From: Gnetum montanum
Taxonomy: Eukaryota; Streptophyta; Gnetopsida; Gnetales; Gnetaceae
Assembly: GCA_015680685.1 (NCBI GenBank)
Contig: MNCI01023453.1
Span: 235,304 to 295,303, forward strand
Reading direction: 5' to 3'
DNA: 60,000 nt
Positions 21,020 to 34,090 of this stretch are shown here, one piece after another; the first letter of the stretch is position 1; every line of letters starts with the position of its first letter. The translations under genes and the position numbers were made by a program. The notes under the pieces are model-generated. The model saw only the letters and a program-made list of their open reading frames with translations. It had not been told where the DNA came from and made no database searches.

Positions 21020-22270
21020 ATGAAGCCTAGAAGATAGCCACAGAGGTGGCCAAACCCCAAATTAAAGGAAATTGTCAAGAAGGAGATAGAGAAACTTCTC
21101 AAGGAAAGGTTCATCTATCCAATCGTGGATAGGGAGTGGGTTAGTTCGCTCGTAATTATACCAAAGAAGGATGACAAATGGCAATTTTGCATTGACTTTA
21201 GGCTATTAAATATGGCAATATTTAAGGATCACTTTCCTTTGCCATTTGTGGATCAAGTATTAGATACCATATCTGGGCATTGTTATTATAGCTTTTTAGA
21301 TATTTATAGTGGCTATAACCAAATCCAAATTATACCAGAAGATCAAGCCAAGACAACATTCATGAGTCCCTAGGGAACTTTTGCATACTGTAAAATGCCT
21401 TTTGCATTGTGCAATGCCCCTGCAACATTTCAACACTTGGTCCTTAGTACCTTTAAATAATAGATCAATAGTAGTGTTAAAGTCTTCATGGATGACTTTT
21501 CCACCTATGAAACTACCTTTGAGCAAGTGTTAGACCAACTTGAGAAAGTTTTGAGACAAACATACAGCTCAACTGGTAAAAGAGCCATCTTATAGTCCAA
21601 GAAGGCATTATATTAGGGCACCAAATTTCACAAAAAGGGATTGAGGTTGACCCAGAAAAGATAAGGGTCATCCAAGGAATAACACGTCAACCAAAGATTG
21701 TTAAAAATGTTCGGTCATTCCTTGGACACACTGGCTACTACCAATGATTTATTGAGAAGTTCTTTAAGATTACAAATTCATTGGTAAACCTTACAAAGAA
21801 AGATGAACCTTTCATCTGGACCAATGAATGTGAACACTCATTTCAACAATTAAAGGAGAAACTCATAGAAACACCAATTCTATGAGCACCAGATGGGTCT
21901 AGACCTTTTCACATCATGACAGATGCATCTAACTACACCTTGGGAGATATGCTCATGCAGATGGATAATAAGAAACATCTATATTACATCCACTGTGTGA
22001 GCCGACGCATTGTGGGGGCATAATTAAATTACACCACCATGAAGAAAGAATTAATGGTAGTGGTGTATGCACTAGAAAAATTTAGACATTATGTGCTAGG
22101 TTACAAAGTATTTGTACTTATAGACCATAGTGCAATTTACTTCCTCATGAACAAGTCGACGGTGAGCCCTCGTGTCATACGATGGCTTATGATATTGTAA
22201 GAATTTGATCTCACTATGGTAGATGGAAAAGGGACTGAGAATGTGATCACTAACCACATTTCTTGCTTAG
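21020..22270 (+). pseudogene. Element C reverse transcriptase and RNase H (broken)
   Basis: The RT order is clear: KKEIEKLLKERFIYPI, WVSSLVIIPKKDDKW, FCIDFRLLN, FPLPFVDQVLDTI, YSFLDIYSGYNQI, MPFALCNAPATFQ and the catalytic VFMDDFSTY at about 21480. After frameshifts near 21590-21800, RNase H follows: TNECEHSFQQLKEKL, FHIMTDASNYTLG, LNYTTMKKELMVVVYALEKFR, VLIDHSAIYFLMNKS and PRVIRWL. The last acidic position reads NHIS instead of ADHLS. FMDD in place of YVDD is the form common in Athila and Tat elements. Several stops make it non-functional. Confidence 0.85.
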
Positions 22271-22399
22271 GATGGGATAATGAAAAGAAGGAGAGCTCAC
22301 TCTCTAACCAGTTTCTAGACGAACTCCTCTTTATAGGAGCAATAAATGAACAAACACCTATGAAAGAAACATGGTATAATGACATCCTCACATATCTTC

Positions 22400-23640
22400 T
22401 CATAGGAGGTGCCACAAGACTTCAATTTTAGGAAGAAGCAACGACTTCTTCATTGGGTTAAATACTTCATGGAAATCAATGAACACCTCTACAAGGTGTG
22501 TGTTGATGGCCTAATCCATTGGTATGTCTCAAACAAAGATCAATTGCACATTCTCCAAGATGCTCACAAAGAGCCTTGTGAAGGCCACTATGCAGGGAGA
22601 TCCATAGCCATAAGAATCTTGATGGCAGGATATTATTGGCCTACAATATTTAGGAATGTCCACTAGTTTGTCAAGTCTTATGAACGTTGTCAATGAGATT
22701 GGGGGATGACTATTCACATGGAAGGTCCTTAGCAGTGGATTCAACCACTGGAACATTTTGACATATGGGGCATTGGCTTCATGGGTTCCATCACATCCAT
22801 GTCCAATGGGAAAGTGTATACTATAGTAGCAACTGACTACTACACAACATGTGCTGAAGCAGCAACCATTATAGATTGTACATCATCTATGGTTACTAGA
22901 TTTAGACAACAATATATTGTAAATAGGTTTGGGATGCCATGTTCACTGATTTCTGATAACAAAACTCACTTCATAGGTGCCACCTTTAGGAAATTAATGC
23001 AATGTTTGGGGGTAGAACATAAATTAACAACACCTTACCAAACTTAAGCCAACAATCAAGCAAAGGTAACCAACTAGGAGATTACAAAAATATTGACATG
23101 AACCATTAGCAAATATAGGAAGGATTGGAGCACAAAACTTAATGATGCTCTTTGAGATTACCAATTAACTTGAAAAATTCCTATTAGCTATTCTCCCTAC
23201 CAGTTAATGTACGGTATACTTCCAACACTCTTGATTCAATTCGAGCTCTGTACACTATCGATAGCCTATGAATTAAACTTTAATCTAAGTTTAGCATAGA
23301 AGGAAAGGTTAATCAATTTGAATGTGCTAGATGAAAATTGATTAGTAGCCTTATCCTTGAATGAGGTGAATAATGCATTCAGCAAGCAACACCATGACCT
23401 TAGAATTAGGAAAGTAAAGTTTCAACCAAGAGAAAAGGTTCTCTACTAGAACCCCACACATGTACCTCAAAAGGTAAAATTTCAAACATTGTGGAAGGGA
23501 CCTTATATAATTGATCAAACCTTTCCCTTTGGGGCCATGATAATTTACAAACTTGACAACCCAAATAAATAGTTAGTCAACATCCAATAAGTGAAGCTTT
23601 TCTTTGAACTTATACAGGCCACTATAATTATCGCCTCAAT
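22400..23640 (+). pseudogene. Element C integrase (broken)
   Basis: Integrase inserts the DNA copy into the genome. The HHCC zinc domain spans HILQDAHKEPCEGHYAGRS, ILMAGYYWPTIF and SYERCQ; the last pair reads C-E-R-C in one frame. The catalytic core shows FDIWGIGFMG, IVATDYYT and FGMPCSLISDNKTHF, then GVEHKLTTPYQT. The downstream stretch with PISYSPYQLMYG and VLDEN leads to the C-terminal KVKFQPREKVLY and LWKGPYIIDQTFP. There are several stops. No chromodomain was seen. Confidence 0.8.
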
Positions 23641-25270
23641 GGATGAACAATCACATTATATTTTTTGGATCTCCTCCTTCCAACTCAATCATGAGGGAGA
23701 TGGCCATCGATGCTGACCATTACCATGGCCTCTTAGTTTTTCTACCTTTTTTTTCACATTTTTGATTTTCGAATTTTTCTAATTTTACACCATCTTTAGT
23801 ACCTTTAAACTTTCTTGATTATTTTACACTTTCTTATATATTTTAATTTATTTTATTTTATTTTATTCAAATGTGATATTTTCTCATTTTTTCTAATAAA
23901 TTTGCTTTATTGTCATAGGACATAATGCTACTGTTACTGTTTACTAATGATGGTTTATGCTTAATGTGTGATTGTTGATGTCTAGTTTTTATTTTTGAAT
24001 TTTGATGTCTGATAACTTTTCCATGGTTTATTTTTCATGGAACAAGTAGTGAGTCCACATCATCCGCCCATCCAATAAACTCTATGGTTTTCCTTATTTT
24101 GGAAATTTGAAGTCCCTTCCATTAAAAGAAACTTTTAATCGATCAGTGACCTTGGTAGTTTGGGAATTAGGAGGGATCCAATGGTTTGTAAAGGGTGTGA
24201 CTTCAAGAGGAATCAATACACTTTGTACTATTCTTCTTGCTTGAGTGCTTGAGTGTTTTTCATAGACTTCTTACCATTGCATACCACACAATGATAGGAA
24301 GTCAAATAATGTTGTCATATGGTCTGGTTTCCATGATTAAAAAAAAGGATGGGAATTCAAAGCACATCCCTTTAACATGAATACATCCTTGCATGGTGTG
24401 GTTTCCATTTCAAAAAAATAAAAAAAACAATGGGAATTCGAAGCACATCCCTTGGACAAATAAATGGGCTAGAAGAATTGGTTATGGAACTCAAAAGACA
24501 TGCATCTATGCCTAAAGGTTCCCCCTAACTAAGGTCCTCTATCTCTCACTTCCTACTTCTCTCTCTCCTCTTTATGGAATGGTGGTTGTCTTGTAGGGAC
24601 TCTCTTGTGTCTCAAGTGGATGGATTGGTCTTAGAGTGGTGATGCAAAGTCACTGAGAGTAATTGGTTTTGGTTTGGACTAAGGATGAATCTTCCTAGGT
24701 CATTTTAAACAAAAATCCCATAAGGGACTTCTCATGACCTCACTTTGGAACTCCATTCCATCTTCTCTATCATCCATCTATGCTACCATAACTCACCTCA
24801 CTGTCAAGCTCTATGTTATGCTCCCTGTTTTGGTTTGATGTATTGGGATTCTTGAATGGACTCTTTTGGGTTGGTCCTTAACTTGTCATGATCATTAAAT
24901 TGACTATGGGGCCCATGGAATCCGTAGTTGAGGTTATGTAAGGGCACAAAGGGCATGAGCCTACTATGGGGAGGATCCACTTGCATAGCTTTTGGCTTAA
25001 TTCGTTAAGGTTCCTTACCTTTGACATTTCCACAATTTGATCTTTTGCATTTTTCATTGAGTATACTACTTAGTACTCCTTAATCTTTCCTTTCATTCAT
25101 TCACTTAATCAATTTTTCTCCATTTTCTCAAATTTATGAACTTCAACATCCTCTTCTCATGATTTCATACTATTCTTGATCTTCTAAGCTTTCATTTGAC
25201 CCTAATTTCATCAAAAAATTCCTTGTATTTTGAAAGTTTGACCAAAGTCAACAAAAGTCAACAATGGTCA
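23641..25270 (+). other. Non-coding spacer of element C, homologous to those of B and E
   Basis: T-rich start at 23740-23890, then repeated GGGAATTC(A/G)AAGCACATCCC near 24350 and 24430, a GTGACTTCAAGAGGA at 24190 and TATGGGGAGGATCCACTTG near 24965. All have counterparts in the B and E spacers. No gene is supported. Confidence 0.5.
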
Positions 25271-25273
25271 ATA

Positions 25274-25321
25274 GCTGCATTGACGAGTCCTCATCGATGT
25301 AGTGTAAAAATACTATAGATA
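25274..25321 (+). promoter_or_regulatory. Internal LTR-matching palindrome plus TATA-like box upstream of ORF3 (element C)
   Basis: The 30 bases 25274-25303 match the LTR motif at 16486-16515 at 25 positions, and include the near-palindrome CATTGACGAG..CTCATCGATG. TATAGATA follows at 25314-25321. The leader after it (25322-25440) aligns with the leader after the element B module, so the two modules sit at homologous places although their palindromes differ. Confidence 0.6.
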
Positions 25322-25772
25322 CTGCTACATAGGAATTTTTTGCAATTTTCTCATAACACACAAGGAGTTTTTGAAATTTTTCAGAGTCCAAAACCTTCGA
25401 GAGCCCATAACTTTCAAACTGTGTGTCCAAATCACTTCGTTTTTTAATCTTGCACTTATCAAAGGTAAGATATTTATCATGGGGACCGCAAACCTTAAGG
25501 TTTTAGATGAAATTTTTGAAAATTTTTCTAACTCCCCCAAGGGTTAGTAACCTTAACAACATAAAAATATCAACTTTTTCAATAGTTAACCCTTTCAACA
25601 ACCTCTGGGATGATTTATTAATGATGATACATAAATAAAAATAAAAATTAGGTTAATTAAATTAGCCATAATCACAACTTTGCCAAGTGTAACTCTCCTT
25701 AAGAGATAAGGTATCCCATTTATCTTAAAGTTACACAATGATTGCTAATCCATGATCTTATTGTGATTACAA

Positions 25773-28629
25773 ATAGCACCAAAGCAAAATTGTCCGTACG
25801 AAGGAGAACTCTCACAACCATGGGAGAAGCGACCTAGAGCTAGAAAGGGACAACAAGAATAAGGCCAAGAATTGCTAGAGGAAACCCATGCAACAGGACC
25901 TCTTGGAGAGGAGCCCAAAGTGGAATCTATTTGATAGATTCCAAAGGAAGGTATGCTAATAGAATAATCCCAATGAGGAGAAGCACCTAGAACCATGCCA
26001 AGGCTTGAGGTCACTCTGACTTAAGTCTACCTAGACATCATCAGGTCCTGAGAAATCCAAAGATTAGTTCTTCAAGAGATAAAATTCAGGCCATTTTTGG
26101 AGAAAGATCCAAAGAATGTCAAGACATAATTGCAAGCCTCTCCCATGTGGCCAGTTATCACTTCTAGTGGGGAATGGTACATGGGAGAGACCTATCTCTT
26201 CTAGAGTAGCCGAAGGCTAGGGTCCTTTGTAAAAATTAAGGACATTCAAGTTTCCTAGTCGGTGGAAGCTATTGCATGGGCACTAGCATTGCCAGACATT
26301 GGAACATAGTCAGCAGAGATAACAACAAAAGGAAATCCTAAGGCAAAATGAAATGGACTCAATAATGCTACGAGGTGGACTATAAAGAGTATGGTGCGCT
26401 CCCATTGGTGGAGTGGATTTATTTCAAGATTTTAGCCTATCACCTCAATCCAAAAATGAGGCCAAGCAAGGTAACTACTTTCTCTACCTGAGCATGCACT
26501 GGCCTAAGTGAAAAATTTCTCATTAATCTTCCATAGCTGATCTATTTGGAGATCAAGAAGAAATTGAAGGAGAATGAATGTGGAAGGAAGACCCTACCCT
26601 TTCCATGTCTCATTAGGAAACTTTGCAAAAGAGTAGACATTGTTCGCTATTCTAACGATACCCTCATGCATGCTTCCTTGGCCTCATGATTAGAAATAAT
26701 GAAAGACAAGAAACCAATGACCACTCAAGAAGAGGAGCTACTACCACCATCATCCACTTAGGAGACAACACTAAAGGCCCACATAGTCCTTGAGCATCTA
26801 TGTCAAATTTGAGAATAGCTCTTGAGCGAACAAGAGCAATAAGCAGGAATGAGTGGGGTAGATCTATCTGTGTATTGGACAATGATGAGGCACCTTAATG
26901 AGATGGCCATAAAAATTAGCCAAATGGAGAGTGATAGTCCCATTTTCTCTACCCAAAGAATGGAGCTACCTTTCAGGTTAGATCCCAATGCTCAATAGGT
27001 GATAGTGTCACTAGCAACACATCATCTATTCTGAAAAATATTTGGGAATGTCACCATTCTCTCAGTGTGGTTGGAGGAAGGTGAAGAGGTAACTATCTCG
27101 GTGATGTAGCCCCAAGGGTAGGAGATAGTGGTAGAAGTGGTTCCTTATTGTGTAGTAGAAGCATTAAATGCACCAATGACATTGGTACCAGATGTATCTA
27201 CACTTCAAGACATGCAAATATCCACAGGCACCATTAGCAAGAAATTGAATGCAACCCAACATGAACAGTTGATGGAACAATTGGTAGGAACTAAGCAACC
27301 AACTTTGAACATCTTTGATCTTCCCGAGAACATCACCGCAGCCTAGTCAGAACTACTGAATCTAAGGGAAATATGCATCATTTTGGAGGGGTAATTAGAA
27401 ATGGCTCAAGAGTAAAATTAATGCTTGGTTGTGCAGGTTGCTGAACTTCATGCCTAACTTGCAACATAAGAAATCCTTAGCTTGACAATGATAAGAGATG
27501 AAGTTATCAAACAACTTCAAGAATGATTTCAAAAGGCTTAGGAGGAAGCAATAATGGCCATCATCAAATAGTTTGTAGTAGAAGCTAAAACATGTTCCCT
27601 CAAAAAGGACTTGAATTAGATGTGCCAAGAGAATGAACCATTGATTGTACAAAATCATCACCTATGTAATGTTAATTCTTAGAGAGATCAAATGCAAGAA
27701 TTCATTCAGCAATAGTAGAAGCAACTTGCCAGAGTCAACACTAAATTGAGAAATTAACCATGAAGAATCATAATCTATCAATGGAGGAGGTACACACCTT
27801 ACATCAAAAGTCTACCATCGAGATTGCCAAGTGGAAGAATGAAGCCCTCAATTTTGAGAAAGTAAAGAATCACTAGAGGGACCAGGTTTGCTTGCAAAAG
27901 GAAGTTAATGAAAAACAAATTCAGATGGTAAAGGCAAAAATGAATGAAGCCCTCTAACAACTCTAACAAGGAAGAGAGATGTGGTAGCCCATCCTTGATG
28001 GGATTAACACCTACAACAAAGTAGAGATATGCTTGAAGGAGTTGAAAATTAAGAAAATGAAAAATTACATGGAGTTATTCAATCTCCATTACACAAACCT
28101 AGCAATGGTGACTACTTGATGGCCATGGTTGGAGTTAGAAAAACAAGTGGTTGGCTCATATTTTCTATATGAGGGCAAGTTCAAACACCACAATGACACC
28201 AAGAAAAAGCTTGAGATTGCTTATGCTAAACTTAAAGTTCTCATAGGGTGATTCAAAGATCAATGATCTATCACTGAGAACCTATCTAGATGAATGAATG
28301 GCTATGAAGAGCTGAAGGACATAGTTAGGGAATTCGACATCAAATGCAAACCATTCACTACCTAGTTTGTTAATGCCAAGGAGTTGTTTCCAATGATCCC
28401 ATGTCCTTGGGATGTGCTCCTTCCAACCCACATTGGGGAAGCTACATGGATAGTGCATGGTCCTAGAAGTAAGAAGGAAAAAATGAAAACACTATTGGAT
28501 GCTTTCTTCCTCCTACCTATAGTTGCAACAGCAGTAGGATAGACATAGCCACCTCAACCACTGCCCATGCATGAAGCTGATGAAGGTCCTTTAGAGCCTT
28601 AGGAACCACCACCACCTGTGATCATCTAA
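25773..28629 (+). pseudogene. Element C ORF3: transposon-protein-like domain plus coiled coil (broken)
   Basis: Homologue of the 3293-6077 gene. The expected start codon reads ATA at 25773, aligned through the shared upstream TGTGATT(G/A)CA. N-terminal blocks are SPMWPVI, GETYLF, YFKILAYHL, and LPFPCLIRKLC near 26600. The coiled-coil part includes IFDLPENITA (27300), VHTLHQKSTIEIAKWKNEA (27800) and MELFNLHYTNLAMVT (28070), each aligned to element B. The C-terminal block has LFPMIPCPWDVLLPTHIG (28390) and a Pro-rich end EPPPPVII at 28627. It is full of stops. The function is unknown; the conservation of order in two diverged elements shows it was once under selection as a protein. Confidence 0.7.
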
Positions 28630-28860
28630 TCTTCTCCAACTAGCTTCACATCATCAAGGAATGTGTTATCTAGTTTTTAAAGAGTTGTGTCATGGTGTTC
28701 AATTTTGTGTTCTGAACATCATCATTTTTGTAATGTGTTGATCCATACACCCAAGCACTCCATTTTTTATCAAGTTAGTTAGTTTGTTTTGTTGAAGAAA
28801 AGTCAACAAATAATCCCATACCTTTCTAATTTTGTAAAAGAACTTGAGGATAAGTTTTCA

Positions 28861-28876
28861 TTTAGTCATGGGGGTA
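28861..28876 (+). other. Polypurine tract of element C
   Basis: TTTAGTCATGGGGGTA directly before TGATGAG; matches the element B tract. Confidence 0.65.
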
Positions 28877-29772
28877 TGATGAGTTATTGTTGGTTGGCTA
28901 CATCGACAAGGCCCTACTGACACATCTTATCCTATGTTAATGAGGGCCTGTTAATGTTGTGTTTATCTATCACCAATAAATACGCACCTACTAGTTGCAT
29001 TTATGGCACTCTATATTTTAGTAGTAGCAAAGCTCTTGCATTTTTTCCATTCAAAAGTTAGAATTTTTTCCCTCGAGTGCCCATAGCAGGAGTCATTAAG
29101 TTACAAATCTCTATTTGAGCATTGTTGTACCTAAGCACAATAGTGTATGTGGCAATACAGATGAGCTTTTTAATAAACCTTGCAACACTTTGGATAGATT
29201 AGCTATTTGATTTATGCATTTACTGATTCTATTTATTTATTAAATATTTTCAATTACTTATCAATTATTTTCCAATTACTATGTTAGATAAGTAATTAAG
29301 CTAGATAGATTACACACATAAGTATGACCACTTTGAACATAACATGTATTCGCTTGGTAATCCCAGTAGTGTTATTACTTGGTACGCCCAATAGCATAGC
29401 ACTTGGTCACCCAACGATGAATATGTGGGTTCAAAACATGCACGGAAAATGGGATTGGATGCTTATGTTACAACTAGTTAAATGCTAGTTAATTAGTTAA
29501 TTTAGATTAGTTAACCAAACTCCTTTTATCTACATTTTGAGCACCAAACTATAAAATACAAAATGATAAAACTTGGATGCCTCAGTTACACTTAACCATA
29601 CCAACGTACATCACAAGTGTAATTGGGAGGACAAAAATTAACCTTAAGGCTAGATCCACTTTATAAAGTGCTAGTGCACTAGAAACAATAAAGTTTGCAA
29701 AATTCAACTAGATTGTGTGTGAACACTTTGTGATTCATATGGTTGGACGTAGGGGTAACTTGCCACTCATCA
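28877..29772 (+). repeat. Element C 3' LTR
   Basis: 896 bases, partner of 16466-17395. A short deletion removed the second arm of the hairpin present in the 5' LTR. A TATA region reads AATAAATA near 28971. Confidence 0.9.
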
Positions 29773-29777
29773 CTTCC
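29773..29777 (+). repeat. Target-site duplication of element C, right copy
   Basis: CTTCC, identical to 16461-16465. Confidence 0.9.
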
Positions 29778-30800
29778 TTTATCCTATACTTTGTTTATAA
29801 GTTGCTTTAGAGTTTTGACATAGTAATCGCATCCAAAAATCTTCAAATAAGCATTGTTAGGAATCCTATCATACATTAATTTATATGGGGATATATCTTT
29901 ATTTCTATTACTAATTACTCTAATTATAATATATGTGAACATCATTATGATCATACTCTAATATGAATTTAGGAGGTATGCATTTTGTGGAGACATCTCA
30001 TCATATCTTGAAGAGTTTTACTTTTTCCTTTAGTTACACCATTGGACTAAATGTTATATGCATAATTAGTTTGATGAAAAATTCTTGTTAATAAATTCTC
30101 CTTCTCTACCTAATCTTATGGATTTGATGGCATGATTCATGATGTTTTGCATTAGGTTGTACAAATTTGTGAATTTTTTAAATGTTGAACCTAGAACCAG
30201 ATACAAAATAAGGAGGGCTAGCATCAAGTTGATAGCAAGTTATTAAACCATGTTAAATTTTATGCATGAGTTATTTTTCAAATTTCCACATCATAGGACA
30301 TTTCTAGAGGTGGTTCCTAGTAGCCACATGGCCTAGTTATTGTGAAAAATTAACAAGGGTCAAATTGCATATAAATAAATATCTAGCTCTTTATAGAGGC
30401 AAATGATGAAAAAGAACTCATGTACCTAACTTGATTTGGTTGGGACAAGACTAGAATTATGATGATTATATTTTTTTTCTAAGTTGTAGATCCAAGTATA
30501 TATGGTATAGTCATCAACAATCACCATAAAGTAGTCTACTTCTTTGATTGAAATTGTAGGCATAAGATCAACCAAATAAAGATGAGGAAGTTCAAGAGGC
30601 TTTTACCTCCTTTGCATTAGAGTTGTGGAAAGAAACTTGATTTGTTTATCTTGAATGCATATTTCACATTTTTATTTATGAATTTATTTTATTTTAAAAC
30701 GAATTTCCTTCTTTAGTTTTGCCATTTTTTCAAAGTTGGAGAAGGAGGTGTGTCCTACTCTCTTATGCCATAATTTTTCTTCTTCCTCTAGATTTGAAAT
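29773..30800 (-). pseudogene. Ty1/copia integrase remnant, continuation of 15030-16465
   Basis: Minus-strand reading from 30780: WHKRVGHTSFSNFEKMAKL and CEICIQDKQIK, the pre-integrase zinc region. Then LYLVDLMPTISIKEVDYFMVIVDDYT with the core Asp, TWIYNL, and near 30030 NGVTKGKSKTLQDMMRCL. The reading continues across the element C insertion: joined at CTTCC, the next codons at 16440-16380 give the end of integrase (RDVVFIED) and then RT. Many stops; no upstream gag or protease could be recognised with confidence. Confidence 0.65.
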
Positions 30801-33800
30801 TTTTGTATGTCTTGAATTTAAGCTTTTATTAATTTCTAAAGTTGATCCTTTATTATTTATTTTTTGAGGATAGAAATGTTTTAGCTTTTATTTCTACTTT
30901 ATTTTTTATTGAAGGTTTTTCTTTAAAATTAAAAAAGAGTTTTCTTCTTCTTTTTACAAGAAACCCTTCAGTAAGAAGTGAAAACCCATGAAGATACTTT
31001 TAAATGAGGATAATGACTAATCCTTTTCTTAATCAAGAGGGGAATTTTTGCATGATTGGTTGTAAAGATAAAAACCTAAAAAGGCATCCCCAAAACCATT
31101 TTGTGTTTCTTTATTAGACTCTTTCTTCATTGAGCTATTGTACTTTGAATTTATTAATATTAATATTCATTTTTGAAGTCTAATATCCCTCCTATAAATT
31201 TCTAATTTGACTATGTATCTTAGGAAAAAATATTATTATAAAAAGTTGCAATTCCAACAACCCCCTACTTCTTGCCCCTCATTTTCTATCCCTACCTCTC
31301 TCTTATTTCTTTTACCAAGAGGTAGCTCAAGTCATAGCTAGTTCTAGTAATACTCAAGGCATCATTATATGTCTTGTAGTTTACTTTTAGTCAAATTGTT
31401 TTAAATTCCAACATCATTATTTCTATTTCTTATATAACTATAAATTCTAGTGTACTTTAGAATAGGAGATTTAATATTTTCCTTTACAAATTAAATAAAA
31501 TATCCCATGTTTAAATTATAACTTTGAATTTTAATTTGTTGATCAGCAAACTAATGCATACAAGTTGAATTATCATATCATTACATAACATTTTCACATA
31601 CGAATTGTCAATGTATCATAAAGATCTCAAGGTCAATGGTTTTCCTTGCTCCTTCCCATGGTTCAAGGACCATGGAATACTTTGAGTTGTTCATTATTAT
31701 TACTTAACTATTTGGAAAGTCACTTTGACTTAGTAATTATAAGGAACAATAGGGCTTCATCTTGTTTTCCCATCTTTGTTCCTTTCATTATTTCTTCATT
31801 GATAGAACTACATGGGACTTGATTCTATGATGATTGCAAAAATATAGGATAATTTGGATTAGATAGTTCAAGTGTGGCTCCATGTTAAACCTTGTACCAA
31901 ATCATGAAGGGTCTAGGAATGATGCATCCCCTATAGATACATTATCATTTCTCACCAATGATTTCTATAAGATTATTTGCTTGATAAATTACTTATCCTT
32001 ATTTGAATTCATATATGTTATCCTAGAGGCATATACATAACTTATAAGGACTCAATTACATTGCATGTTCCTTTCTTGATGACAAAGTAGATGCATTACT
32101 TGCTTGGAGGTGTAGCCCCTAAGTATTCCATCTAAAATCCATTTGGATCTAAGAGAATTCCTTGGGATGCTAGATAACATCAAGGTAATGTTGTTATAAA
32201 TAGTATTTGAGCATTCTTTGAAGTATTATAATGATTATATTCTCCTTTTTTATTATGATTTTAAGTTTTATTTTTTGAGGTTTCCATTCTATGATCCTTT
32301 TAGTTTATTATTTTATATGATAGTGGATCATAAGGATTTTACTTCTTTATATCTACCATGGATTTTCTTTTTGGTAAGCATGTTATGATATTACTTATGT
32401 GAAATCACTTCTTTGTTCTTGCAAACTTCACTATATTGTATATCGATCAATAAATATGATTGTGTTCATGCCATAACCTAATAATTTGAAAAGGGTTAGC
32501 TATTTAGTTTAATGCATGTGATTAATTATTTGATATTGTAAAATGAGTTTCAATAGATTAGCTCTAGTATTCTTAGTAACATCATAGTGATGTATCATTA
32601 TTGATACTAATATTATAGTGATTATTGTTGCTATTTTTGTTGTTAGGTTCTTACATAAGTTAATGCAATTTACTTGCTATGATATTTTGTTAAAGTTTTG
32701 TATCTTTGTTTTACTTATATTGGAGCTCAATCATGGATCTACTATATATGTTATGATTAAATTTTGAAATCCAATTATCCTAGGAAGTTTTTCTTTCTAT
32801 TAGTTATCATGCCTTTACAAGTATTTAACTATGCCTCTTTTATTTGTTATGCACATTCAGTTATGTATATTCAATATTTATTATGCATATTTTTGCTTTA
32901 TTATGCACATTTAATTATGCATATTTCTTATTTTATTATGCACATTTAATTATGCATCTTTCTTATTTTATTATGCACATGTGGTTATATAATACTATAT
33001 TCATAGAGCAAATTTGGATCCTAGCCCTACCAAGACCATATCCCTTGTCACTTTTTGTCATTAAACCAGGATTTGGAGTTCATTTTTAATTATAATTAAA
33101 TATTGTATAAATCAGATTTGTTAAGAAAGTACCTTAGGATGATGTCATACCTAGAATGTAACCTTACAAATGTGTCTAAGATGTTTGAAAACATAGATTT
33201 TGATCCTTGATTCACTAAAATTTGAGTTATAGATCTCAAGATATCACATTTTCTAGTTTGGTACAATACTGTAAAAGTTTTAGCATTTGAACTAGGAAAC
33301 TATGATAAGTCATGTTTGGATGAGATTTCAACATACAATTTAGTAGGGCACTTAATGAGGATTCTATAGGTTCAAATGGAATATGATTTGGAGTTCCAGT
33401 GTGCATGTTATAAGTGTTAAACATTTAGAGTATTAGTAGGAAGAGAAAATGAGGAAATTAACTTATGAAAATGCTTATAGAAAAAACTAATTAAAAATCA
33501 ATTTTTTTTAAAAAGTAAGGAAATAAAAGCACGTGAATATGTAAAAAGCAGTTTGAAAGATTAATTTCCTTTTCATATGATTGCCCTATTTTGCTATAGA
33601 TTTTATGCACTTCTTTATGCTTTCTAGGTTTTCACTACTTTTCCATAATTTTAATTATTATGCTAAGGTTCTACTAAATTTTTGTTATTTTAAGCTTGTT
33701 TTTGTATGAAAATCAATATTTTAGTCTTCTCCTGATCATATTCTATCCTTTGGATGAATTTTGGAATTATGGAAACCTTACCAACTTGCTAGAAATATTC

Positions 33801-34080
33801 AATGAATATTTTAGATCTAATCATGGCATAAGCATGATTTTGATAACAATTTTGAGGAATTTTGGCTATGTGAATTTTCAAATATTTTGAAGAATCGGCT
33901 TATGATATAAACATGAGGTTGCAAGGAATTTTCTAGAATTTGAACTTTTATTGATTTTTGGCCATTTTGGAAAAGATTTTGGATTTTTTAAAATAAAATA
34001 ATAATATTTGTGAAACTAATTTGCTCAATTGGTAGTGGGATTTGAAACACCACCAAATCTGGACTATGACATCTCGACTA
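30801..34080. other. Unrecognised AT-rich sequence
   Basis: It may include the 5' part of the copia element up to about 31300. From 31300 to 34080 I see no convincing protein, LTR pair or RNA gene. Confidence 0.4.
32845..32990. repeat. Short imperfect tandem repeat of TTATGCACAT / TTATGCATAT
   Basis: The core TTATGCA(C/T)AT recurs about seven times, with interleaved TTTAATTATGCAT and CTTATTTTATTATGCAC. Confidence 0.8.
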
Positions 34081-34090
34081 CAAATTTTAG

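Larger units (their letters stand above)
16466..29772 (+). mobile_element. Element C: Athila-like LTR retrotransposon with pol and ORF3, inserted in a copia element
   Basis: LTRs 16466-17395 and 28877-29772 with TGATGAG...CTCATCA ends, TSD CTTCC, PBS, gag, protease, RT, RNase H, integrase, spacer, internal module, ORF3 and polypurine tract, all on the plus strand. It is 13.3 kb, the most complete element here, but every gene is broken. The RT motif VFMDDFS and the extra frame after integrase are typical of the Athila/Tat side of plant gypsy elements. The LTRs differ more than those of B, so it is older. Confidence 0.9.

Noticed and set aside
32764-33089. Overlapping frames of 61 and 81 codons rich in Tyr, Phe and His
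   Set aside because: Produced by the TTATGCACAT tandem repeat.
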